Positions 18,395 through 29,400 of a stretch of DNA of 64,000 bases are shown here, in pieces. The stretch covers positions 19,949,063 through 20,013,062 of the forward strand of contig CM037472.1 of assembly GCA_021014325.1 (NCBI GenBank), in the 5' to 3' direction. Source of the stretch: Plazaster borealis (taxonomy: Eukaryota > Echinodermata > Asteroidea > Forcipulatida > Labidiasteridae). The translations under genes were made by a program, and so were the position numbers. Position 1 is the stretch's first letter, and each line of letters starts with the position of its first letter. Below the pieces are notes generated by a model that saw only the letters and a list, made by a program, of their open reading frames with translations, was not told where the DNA came from and searched no databases.

Positions 18395-18773
18395 GAGACC
18401 TAATCTAACAAAGCTGCTTAAGCAGAAAAGAGAGCATTTGATATGGGCCCAATTTCTTAAAGCTGTTTACCGGTAAGCAAATTTTTGTATTTACTGCTCC
18501 TTCACAATGGATTTGCATTGTCGTGTCACTCGTCTGCTAACAAGAACTGCTGGTAAGGTAGCATGCCTTTGCTTTGTTTACGGTTAGCAGTGTTTATGAA
18601 ATGGAAACTATGCTAAGGGCTGCTCCGTAAGCATAAAAACATCTGCTTACAGATTTTATGAAATTGGGCTACTGTATGTTGGCTTGTAGCCTTTTTCTTA
18701 TGGTAAGCAACATTGTATTTGTGCTTAGCAACATGTTTGTGCTTAAGCAGCTCAATGAAGTCGGGCCCTAATA
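18395..18773. mobile_element. Family D foldback interrupted by a second foldback
   Basis: The outer arms are ACAAAGCTGCTTAAGCAGAA at 18407 and TGCTTAAGCAGCTCAATGAA at 18740. A complete GGGCCCAATTTCTT to AAATTGGGCT element fills 18445-18670, so one foldback inserted in another. Confidence 0.65.
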
Positions 18774-18919
18774 GACCTTAGTACTGATGATGTCACAGTT
18801 TGTTTCACCAAGTTGCAGAAGAATGGGTAACCATTGTGTCTCTGCTCAACTGTCCGAAACGCAGGAACCAGTTACAGCACTTCAGCAATGCAGTAAACAA
18901 AACCATGACATCAGTATCA

Positions 18920-19086
18920 GCACAAAAAGCGGCTAAGCACAACAAAATTATGCTTACCAGAATAAGGTTACCAGCCAAACTACCATGCAACATGAACAAT
19001 TTGTGACTGGTATCCTTTTCATTTCTGCTTAGCAGAAAATTATCAAGCAATATTTTCTGCTTAAGCAGTTCTATGATATTGGGCCC
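18920..19086. mobile_element. Family D foldback, left end lost
   Basis: It carries GCTTACCAGAATAAGGTTAC, CAGCCAAACTACCATG and the right arm CTTAAGCAGTTCTATGATAT with GGGCCC. It directly abuts a family H element. Confidence 0.65.
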
Positions 19087-19090
19087 AGGG

Positions 19091-19656
19091 GTCTATAGAC
19101 CTTTATCACGGTGCGGCCATCTTGATTTTCTCCCATTCAAACCAATGTAAACAAACTTAGGCTGGAATGGGAAAATAGTCTGTTATATTTGGTTTTACCC
19201 ATATACACCGATGTGTGTAAAGCACTGTATACTCAGTACTTTCCCGAGTCCTGTGAAAAAAATCACAGGCATATTACTCGGGTGGGATTTGAACCCACGA
19301 CCTTTGCAATTCTAGAGCAGATGTCTTACCAACTAGACCACCTAGGTCTAGTTGGTAAGACATAAGACATCTGCTCTAGAATCTGCTCTAGAATTGCAAA
19401 GGTCGTGGGTTCGAATCCCACTCGAGTAATATGCCTGTGATTTTTTTCACAGGACTCGGGAAAGTACTGAGTATACAGTGCTTTACACACATCGGTGTAT
19501 ATGGGTAAAACCAAATATAATATTCTTTATCCCCGATGCAAGTTTAACATCTATTAAAAATAGTCTGGTTCCTTTTTGTACAATGAATATTAGCATTCAT
19601 TACTATTATTGGATACAGGGAACATGACCAAGATGGCGGCAGTGTGATAAAGGTCA
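19091..19656. mobile_element. MITE, family H, copy 3, split by an inserted SINE pair
   Basis: The left half (GACCTTTATCACGGTGCGGC to GGAATGGGAAAATAGTCTG) and the right half (AAAATAGTCTGGTTCCTTTT to GTGTGATAAAGGTC) align with the uninterrupted copies; the interruption is 19183-19556. Confidence 0.8.
19183..19556. mobile_element. Head-to-head pair of tRNA-like SINEs (family 2) with 11-bp target repeats
   Basis: A 374-bp palindromic insert is flanked by AAAATAGTCTG at 19172-19182 and 19557-19567. Each arm has a tRNA-like head (GGTCGTGGGTTCGAATCCCA, a good box B) and a tail TACTGAGTATACAGTGCTTT plus ACACACATCGGTGTA. The heads meet near 19340. Confidence 0.8.
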
Positions 19657-22364
19657 ATTGCTAGCTGCGTCTAACATTCCAGCTCATTGACCCTACTAGC
19701 AACCCTTTTGGTTTACAGGAATGTTTGGTTCCCTTCAAAATTAGCCTCTTTTGAAAGGCAACGGAAAGATAGCCATGTAGAATGCAGCTCATCACACCAA
19801 TGTGTTGATCTCTACCGAGATAATTGTTTCCCTAAGAAGATACATCCATACTTCCAACTGCTAAACCATTTTTGTATTGGTATGTTGACCGATACAAAGT
19901 GCGCATGTGTTAACACTTCACATCCATAACCACTTTTTACATTCCTCCTGGACGTCCCAGTTGGCTAAAACGTGGGTTCAAGCGGATCACTTGTGAATAC
20001 CCCATTTGACATCTTTATTTACAAGTTCTTTTAGTTTCATTGTTTTGTAAACTACTTAATATCTCCAGGAGAAGAATACTAGCAAGAAAACAGGCAGAAA
20101 GAAAAAAAGTTTTTGTATAAAAGAATGAAATTTAAAAAAACTCTTATCTATACCACATCAACAATTATAAGACCAAGCCCATGAAGTTTAAGGCTGAATC
20201 CAAAATTTGGGCGAAAGCACACTAAACAGTTCCATCAATTTGCACTTTAATAAAGGTTTTTGTACAAGAACCAACTTGTACAACAATCAGGCCTTAATGG
20301 CTCACCAGAAGACAAAAAAACTAAGAACAATCTTGAATGTTTGATTAACAGCAAAACTTAAAAATTAAACTGCATTAAATGGCAGGCAAGATCTACTCAT
20401 ATCATTGATACAAATACAGGGTTGAATAAACACAGAGAGTAATGTTATATAGCTTCACCAATCTTGTACGACTAATGTCTCTACACGTCTTTCATGGGAA
20501 TTGGTGGATCCAGGGAAGGGGGGATGGTGAAGATGATGCCCCCTTCATTACCTTGGATCCACCCTCTTGACAATTAAACAAAAAATTAAAACAATCTCCC
20601 TCAATTTAGATGCATTTGTCTTACAACTATGCAAAGACACAATATCAACCACCCTGGAAACCCTTACAATTCACAACAATGTCATACATCTAGAGGACAA
20701 GACAAACCTTTTTTTTTTTTTACATTTTAAAGTTACCTTTTTCTCCCTTTTGTTTTACTGCACATAGATTAGTAACAGCCAGCCTAGCTGCCTGCGAGTA
20801 AATAGCAATTATACATGCAAAATATTAACATTCAGCAAAATTGACAGATTTTTTTAAATTTATGAAGTCAACCTATCAAGAGAAATACACTACAAACTCA
20901 GTCAGATAGTGGTAATCTCTTTGCACTAAACTGCAGCAGAATTGATCTGGGCTATCATTCTACATTACTTTCTGCTACAAAAAAAACTTGTACAAAAAAG
21001 AAAGGAAAACCCCTTTTTTGTTGTTCAGTGTAAAGAAAAAGGAATGCCCGTTGTAAAAAAACAGAAACTTCACTCTGGAGAGGTAAATGTCCTCTTGACT
21101 GTTAACTACAGATTCCTATATTGATAACTATTTAATATAATCAAATCCAAATCAGATGTATATTCATTTCACATAATGAATGACAGTTGAAGATGTACAT
21201 ACATACACACAACACTGGCTGTACATTATACGTAGTTATCTTAGCAATCACGTTTATGTTTAAGATTTTCAAATGAACACCATTTACAGTGACAAGGTAC
21301 AAAATACAGGCAACAATACTCATTCACTTTGACCTTACTTTTTTTTCTTCAAAATTTCTGTATTTCAATGATAATTTGTAAGAAAACAAACTGCATAAAC
21401 CAGCTAACATGTACAATGCACCGTTTTACCGTCATACTGCAGTCAGAATAACTTACTTTTTTAAACAATGGTCATTCTAAGCGGCGGCCATCTTGAAAAG
21501 CTGTGTTGAGCTTCGTCCATCATTTTCTGCCGAAATGCACACAACTTCACAATTCATTGCCAGCGCTGGAGCAGCAGTTCATATCATGGCAAGAGTCGAG
21601 TCTGGTGCCTTCAACTCAAAGCTTTATTATTGCCATAATCATGATTACCCCTTCAGGGAATACAACAAAGATGGCCGCCACACAGATCCACTTCTTAATG
21701 AGCAACATCCCTTCATCATACCACTGGACTTAATATCATAATGATATCATTAGTCAAATAATACATCAGTGACACTGATTGTTTCTCCCTTGCATTAATT
21801 AACCGAGCTAGATCTAGCACTAGCCTACATATTATTATTTTTTTTTAACTCATTTTTTTTGTACAGGTTTACATACATTTAATTTCAAGTTAACTGCACG
21901 CACACTCAGTGTCTTTTAGCATTATTAATATTCACAGATTGTCAAGACAAGTTCTGACATGAATAATATATCATATGTTGAGACAGCTGTAACAAAGCCT
22001 AGAGAAAACAGGGATGAGTTTCTAGTGATGAAATACAACGAGAGAAGTTTTGATGAACGATCTCTAAAATGTGCACAGTCATCGTTACAGACACATATGG
22101 CAGTATTTAATTAATATGGAACAAGATCAAAGTCAGAGGGAGTCAATTCTGTCAAATATTCTTCTTTGTAATGAAGGTTTTTTCGGACCTCACAAATAAC
22201 TGATACTGTAGAGCAATTCTATAAAAAAAAAACACCAATACCCAAACCTAGATAAACGCATGTTTCCAATGAAAGTTTGATTCAAATGATGTTCTTCACT
22301 TTGATTGTTAGGATTGAATGACTGCATAATGAAAAGGCAATCAACCGTGGAGACAAAGGCAGGC

Positions 22365-22524
22365 TTGGAACTACAAGGAGGCCGCGGAGGCCACATTGTT
22401 GCCCTGGTTTTGTCCTTGGTGCCCCTTCAAGTGTTTCCTATAGACTGTAACACTTCACTGGAAGTACCCTTTGCTAACTGGACTTGGCGTTGCCCTCCCA
22501 AAGATGAAATTCCAGGCCTTCCAA
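22365..22524. repeat. Dispersed repeat J, copy 1
   Basis: GCCGCGGAGGCCACATTGTT, TTGGTGCCCCTTC and AAATTCCAGGCCTT recur with about 75-80% similarity by eye at 48098-48263. An ORF runs through this copy, but shared only with the other repeat, so it is not called a gene. Confidence 0.65.
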
Positions 22525-23377
22525 GATGTTATAAAGTGTTCATGATTTTTTGAGTTTTCTTTTCCAAAGGCCAGCATATTTATTTGTTCCCTTTTTGTTC
22601 ATTGTGTATAATCATTGTTACTTGTTCGTGTCTGTACATGCATAAAGCTGTACAGCTTGCAGTTTACTTGTTTACGTGTTAAGACTGAAGTGATTCCATT
22701 AAGAAGTATCTACCCATACTTTGACCGACCAAACATCAGCAACATCAGTTACTGGTGAGCGGAGCGCGCTCTACGCAATCACTATTGTAGTCCAATCCGC
22801 TATATACACAAAACAGAGCATATCAATTCTGCTTATTACTACATTATTATTATTATAACATTTATCAGTGAATCCAATTTCAGTATTTTCCATGGACTAT
22901 TTGCACTTTGAGTAATGGCGGCATGACAAATTCACAATGTAACTGCAATCCCAACATTCCCAACCCCCCCTCCCAATTTGTTAAAACATTCATCTGTAGG
23001 TAGCTTAATTATTTCCTGTGAATCTTATTCGCCAAAGCAGAGCAACTTCCGACCGACTTTTTGTGCATTCTCATTGCTCTAGCTCGTCCTTTAACAAGAT
23101 AGATTTAATTTAATGCTGTAAGATTTGTTACATTTTATTATCCACACTGACTGCTGTATTGTACTAACCATATCTTTATCAAAATCAACGTAATACTAAA
23201 ATGCCTCTGACTTATTTAGGAGCTGACTATGTTGCTTGGGCCCCTGCCTTGGAACCTTGAGAAGTAAGTGTAGGCCTACAAGTATACATACAAGAACAGT
23301 CCCCCGTTGATACATCGCTGTACATGAACGTTAGCCTAGGGTACCCCACCCCCCCTCCCTTTCTGGAGAAGATTTCT

Positions 23378-23420
23378 TTACTCCTCTTTCTTCTTCAACC
23401 ACGGGATCTTGGTCTTGATG
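23378..23420 (-). CDS. RTN: Reticulon exon 8, ER-retrieval C terminus
   Basis: The acceptor is ccttccctatgcag. The exon completes the split Thr codon, then [13 protein letters not shown] and TAA. KKEE at the end is a dilysine retrieval signal. Confidence 0.93.
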
Positions 23421-26400
23421 CTGCATAGGGAAGGAGGACAAAGAAAAATTAATACTCTGGTAACTTTACCATCAAAGACAGACATAAAACTGTTGTTATT
23501 GCCCAAAAAACAAACAAACACAAGAACAAACAAAAAAGAGGGAGGAAAATTGCATTCCACACAAAAGTTTGTACCGTTTTTTTTTCTTCAGTTTTCTATG
23601 GCGTTATGGTGTTGAGTTGGTCAAAATTTGTTCAGCTTTTTGTCTGTGCCTGTCTGAATTTTTACAGTTTTTTTCTTAAATAGCTTTCGTATTTTAGTGA
23701 CTGGGAAAACACTTTTCATGTTTTTAAGATGAATAAATAAACATAATCTAATCTGATCAAAAATTTCTGTTTGAACATGAACACAGCCCAGGGGTCATGA
23801 ATGGGTAGTTTAAAAAGAAATTCTGTCTACTTTGAAAGTTTTTGAATCATCTCTTTGGTTAAAGTCTATTCTTCTACTTGACTAGGAATGGAACATGACA
23901 GCTCAGTGGGGACTGTAGCTTCGAGACTCATGCTACATATCCACTTCATGGCGTGTCGTGGCCGAGCGGATAAGAACACCGGACTCAAGCTCTGGTGTTT
24001 CTGATCAGCAGAGTGTGGGTTCGAGTCCCAGTCGTGACACTTGTGTCCTTAAGCAAGACACTTGACCATTATTGCTGCGCCTTCGGATGGGACGTAGAGT
24101 CGTAGGTCCCATGTGTTGTGTAATGCCATAAAAGAACCCAGTGCACTTATCGTAAAGAGAAGGGGTTCGCCCCAGTGTTCCTGGTTTGATAGCCAGCATA
24201 TTGCGCCACAGCACCTTGTAAACCATTACATGGTGCTATAAATGAATATGCTTCTCATACTTCAAAAACATAGCTCCACATACCTTGCAGGAAAAAAATA
24301 CTGAGTGCATCGATATGCCCATTGGGATGTGATAAAGCACTATATAAGAACCAAGTATTATTATTATTATTCATTGTGAAACTGTTGTCTTATTTTCAGA
24401 TGACGTCACTAATTTATTGCTCGCCATGCTGGAGTACCTACATGCGCACGTCACGCACACACGTTACTAGAACTGCACGAGCATGTGCTACAGAACGCAA
24501 CGCTGGATGGCACTTAGCCACTACACGTGTATGTATCCAACATTGTGCTTAGCTCTAGAAGGACGTCAGCGAGAATGTTCTATACTTACGTAGTCATGAC
24601 CATGTTGATCTGGGTTTGTGCCTTACCAACAACATCATCTATCTGCACCTAGACGGGAAACAAGACAGTAGCATTTGAAGAGGGTTAGAACAATTGCAAT
24701 ATTACATTTTAATATATGTTTCCATGGTGAATGTCTTGGAATATAGTTCATGCATTTGATACGATAATGTTTAGTGCTGTTATTACAATGTTTACATTTA
24801 AACTATCAAAGCCTACTATTCACAATAAAATACATATCATTCAACAAGTACACTGGCCTGCTTTCAAGAAATACATGTACATGTGATTATAAAATACATA
24901 TTGCATGTATTCAAAGACAACAATAGCATGCAATCATAGGAAATAAATATGTACATGTGATGATTTAAATCATCTTAAAACGAAATAGCATCTCCGCATA
25001 CACTGCATTTAATTCCTCCCTCAAAATTAACATTTGGTGCTTAAATATGTGGCATTGTGTACCCCCACCCCCTTCATATTGTGTATTCATTGTGGTCTGG
25101 AAATCTCAAGATTTCTTTTGAGGATTTCGGGGGAGGGGGGGAGACAACTTAGAACTGTACAAGAGGGAAGAATATAAGCGTATAGGAACTTTTGCGGAGG
25201 ACTCCCTCTATCACATATAGGTCATGGTATAACATTTTACAATGGGCCTTAAATTACGCATTGCAGTAGCCTTTTTGAGATATGGTGGACACGTTACGAG
25301 GGCGCTGTTCGGTTTGGGGGTAAGTCTGTCTGTATACACCCAAACTGAACAGTGCACTCCTACAGTGTCCACCATATCTCAAAAAAGGCTAAATCTGTCG
25401 TAATCATCTTCACTGCCAGTGAATGCCACTTATCATACTGTGGCCATTTGTGGTCATATCCCCCGTAAGCTACAATACTGATGAATACATATATTCAACA
25501 AGGGTGCCAGACTTATTTCCCTGCCTTGCTTCGCCTTGATTACATTGATTTAATGGAAGAAGAACATCAATAATGATGATTGGCCGACAGTTTGACTGTA
25601 CAACGACCCTCCACCCGGCAGATTACATCATGCAGCTACAATATCGGCCATTTTGTAGGTCACTGTCAGCCATTATACAAAAATTGGGTGGTTCTAACAG
25701 TGAGCCAGTTTTTATAAATATTTATTTATTTGTTTGATTACACATCCAACAGCACAATTAGCGCCAATAACAGGATGAATAGGAAACGAGAAGAAATGCT
25801 CAGTTTTAAATTCAGTCCACAGTCAATGCACACATGTTCACTTAAGCAGTTTAGACCCACAAAACAATACACCAATAAGTAGGGATATACCAAAAGTCTA
25901 TTCTCAGAGCAATCCCAGCAATTATTAACAAGTTCAACCAGGGATTATTGTGCGTTTAATTCCAACTCAAAGGTCAATGGTCTCACCTGATATTTTTCAT
26001 ACACAATGGGCAGTACGAAGAGGTCAATCCAGCCTAAATAAACAAAAGACAAAGACAGAATTAAAACGAGTTAACCAACTACTGCAATAAATATCAATTC
26101 CCAAAGCGGCTGAAAACACAATTTTTCCAGAAATTAATCTCTCTTTATTGAAACCGGTTACTACCCAAAATTCCAAGCAATGACCGTTGCTTATGACAAG
26201 CTCCTCAATAATTGGTGAAAGTAAAAACAAAAACACCTAAATAGTTGTTAAATTTGGTTAGCACCACCTCCTTTGGTTTGACAGATCTAAATGCATACAA
26301 ATGGTTTCAGAACTTCACATACAGAGTACATGTAGTGTACACATACAAAGGGATGTACATGTACATGTACATGTAGGTCATGCATTGTAAGTTCATCACA

Positions 26401-29400
26401 TTCAGGGAACGATTTTGTCCAGATATTATGCACAGTGCAATATTTAGACTGAAGATGTCTTCTTATGCACCCTGAATGCTGATGTTGAGCAGCAAATGGC
26501 GATTTTTAAGTTGCAACTTATGTATACATTTTGTGCAGCATTTGCTATGCTATGCAAGGAAAATTGTTTACTGCATGTACAATGTATGTGTACATGACAC
26601 AAACACATACATGTACATGTAATACAAACACATTGTAACTGTATATAACTTATCCTGTAATTGGTACTATAAGGTCGTTAGTTCAGTGTGTATGGATTAC
26701 ATAATGGAGTTTATTGATCAAGAGTGGTCTCCAAAGTACTTGTTTGCCACAAAAACATAAAACAAATCATTCTCCAAAAAAAACCATTTTTTTGTGGATT
26801 GTGATTTATTTGTTGCAAATTTAGACCCAATTTTCACTTGATGATCTTTTGATTATTTCGGATATGGAATTGTAATTAATGTAAGGACCTTCAATCAAGC
26901 CACTGAGCCAACCTTATGAAAAATGCAGTCTCAGTGCCAGAGCGGTTATTGAAATTGATTACATGTAGTTCATGTCAGGATTTCTGGGACCAACCACATA
27001 AAGCCGGCTCTTATACAAATATTGCCAGACAAATTTATTTCCCAGGATGAATTTATTTCCCAAGACAATAATAGCAGAGGACCAGTCACAAATAGTCACA
27101 TCCATAGCGATTTATATGGTAACCTGAAAGTTGCCCACGCTTAGCAAAATTATGGGCTTTGGCCTGAAACCTCCTTTCCTAAATTTCACATGTAGAAAGA
27201 TCAGGTATCGTTTTCCTCTGCTGTCTGATTCGGCACAGCTGGTGACGGAACATGTACCAGTGACATTAATTGGGTCACGCAGAGTGATCTGATGACATGA
27301 GCTTACCGAGCATGACCAGGGTGAGTCCGTTGAACCAAGCGCCTACATAGGTGAACAGCCACAGGATGACGGCAAACTGAAAACCAGAAATACAAAGTGA
27401 TAGATTCATTACTAGAGATCATACTGTCAGGTAATTAAGCTACTTAAAATGTAATCAATGTAATAATAATAATAATAATAATAATAAGTATTTAAGAGCG
27501 CCCAAAACTGGGGTTTCAAGGACTTTACAATCAGAACAAAAGAAAAACAGAAAAAAGGGAAACAGAAAGCCAAGCAAAGCAGATACATACAAAGGAAAAA
27601 AATATCAATTTATAATACAAAATTACAAAATTAAATAGAAAGTAGTAAACCACAAGGGTTTGTTCAACCATTAATTATTGTAAAAAAATTGAGTAAAAGA
27701 CTTTTAAAAAAGGGGGGAGGTTACCAGCACATACACCCTCGGCCAAAAATCTTCAGCACCTGGCCCAAAAAGTAATGAAATAAGCAGGAAAAAATGAAGA
27801 CACACAGAAAAACAGCAGGAAAGGAGGGTAAAGGTTATCAGCACATATTACCCCCAAATCAGAGCTGTGTATTGAGAGAGTTGCAACATAGAGGGACCAG
27901 TTTTCTTTGGTCACGTGGTTTCTGGACGCCCTTTTCGGTCCAAATGCAGCACAACCCAATGTGCAGACTAATCTGGTACCCTGCATTCGCCAAAGCGGTT
28001 TTTTTTGACATAAAATGGCTTCTAATCGCAAGTTGTTGCAACTCTCTCAATATACGGCTCTGCCCCAAATGTAGTGGGGTTTTGGTTTGGTTATATTTAA
28101 CTATGGAAAAACTCAGCATTCTCACTCAAGCTATTTTACATAAAAAGAATCAACAGCAAAAGGTTCCAGCTTATTTAATTGTTTGTCGTCTCCATACAAG
28201 ATGAATGAAGAATGACACTAGTAGTGATTGATCCTTCAGTGATGACTGTTATGATCTAGTATTATTTCTACCACTATTTGACGTACCTTGATGGAGTCCA
28301 CAAAGTCCTCAACCAGCAGGAGGTGCCTGAGGCAGCCACTGTGGGCGTTGATCTTCTCAATCACCTTGTCGGTGTACTTCTCTACCTGTTCCTTTGACAA
28401 TGTCATGTCGCGATCGAGGTAGGCCCTGCAACAGAAACAGTACACACAAATACAAATTCATAATCAGCGGATAGTTACCACCAGTTGTACAAACCACACC
28501 AGAGAGTTAGACAACCAGTGAGAATGTAAATAACTGACACTAACGAGCATACATATTGCTACGTTTTAACTTATTATAGACCCCTTGCATATGACGTCAC
28601 AAGACCCAAACAGCACCCTCACTGAGATCAATGAAGAGAGTTGTGCTCGATGGTACACGCGTGCATGTTTCCATCGTTTGACCTCAGCGATGGAGGCCGA
28701 TGCAAGGGGGTCTGTTACATCTTCAAGAAATTTGGTCCATTTTGACAAAGTTCTATGGACACAGATCAGCTGAGCACAGGGTTACCAGCCAGAAATTTGA
28801 TGTAAAGACCCCTTGCACAGGCTGCCATCGTCGAGGTCAAACTACAGAAATGTGCACGCTTGTACCCTCCACGCACAACTCTCAGCCAATGACAGGTCTC
28901 CTTTTCACCTCAGTGAGGGTGCTGTTTGAGCTTTACATGTACATGTACTTGTTTGTCAAGTGCAAGAGGTCTATTTTGTATTGTTTGTTACTGGTTTTCT
29001 GCTTTGGAGAAAAGATTACAAGCCGGAATTTTGAGGTGTTGCATACTGTTTGTGACCTGTTCCTCTCTTACACATGTAGGTCTCTAAGTCTAGGGCCATT
29101 TTCTGAACTACGGCTTAAGGCCATGTCGCACAGGGCAATTTTTCCCGGCAACTTACACTTCGGCAGCACAAGAGACAATCTTCTAGCTATAAGAAAAAAC
29201 TCACTATCCTAGGAAAATAATGAGAAATCTGAAATGTAAATAAAATTCCTTAAATTGGAGATTGCCTGGAACTGGTTGCCTGTAAATTGCCTCAAGTGAC
29301 ATGGTCTTAGGCTCCGGCGTACATGTAGGCACGGTTCCTGACATTTTCAACAATTACTGACAGAACCCTAGCCATAGCCATAGCCAAAGCCAAAGCTGAA

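Larger units (their letters stand above)
17693..23377 (-). other. Region probably holding the reticulon 3' UTR
   Basis: No coding exon is seen on either strand. Minus-strand AATAAA hexamers occur at several places, the farthest good one being 17693-17698. The stretch 19930-23377 is nearly free of MITEs, unlike its surroundings, as expected for a long transcribed UTR. The true polyadenylation site cannot be chosen from sequence alone. Confidence 0.3.

Noticed and set aside
19270..19420. tRNA genes at the SINE pair
   Set aside because: Boxes A and B are present but the anticodon and acceptor stems are imperfect, and each is followed by SINE tail sequence within a palindrome.
22305..22553. 82-codon ORF sharing a Gly-rich phrase
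   Set aside because: It coincides with dispersed repeat J, whose other copy does not keep the frame.
27794..28204. 136-codon plus-strand ORF
   Set aside because: It lies antisense to reticulon introns next to exon 4, has no recognisable domain or splice context, and arises from an A-rich stretch.
28700..29212. 170-codon plus-strand ORF
   Set aside because: It runs through an inverted pair of family G MITEs; composition follows the repeats.
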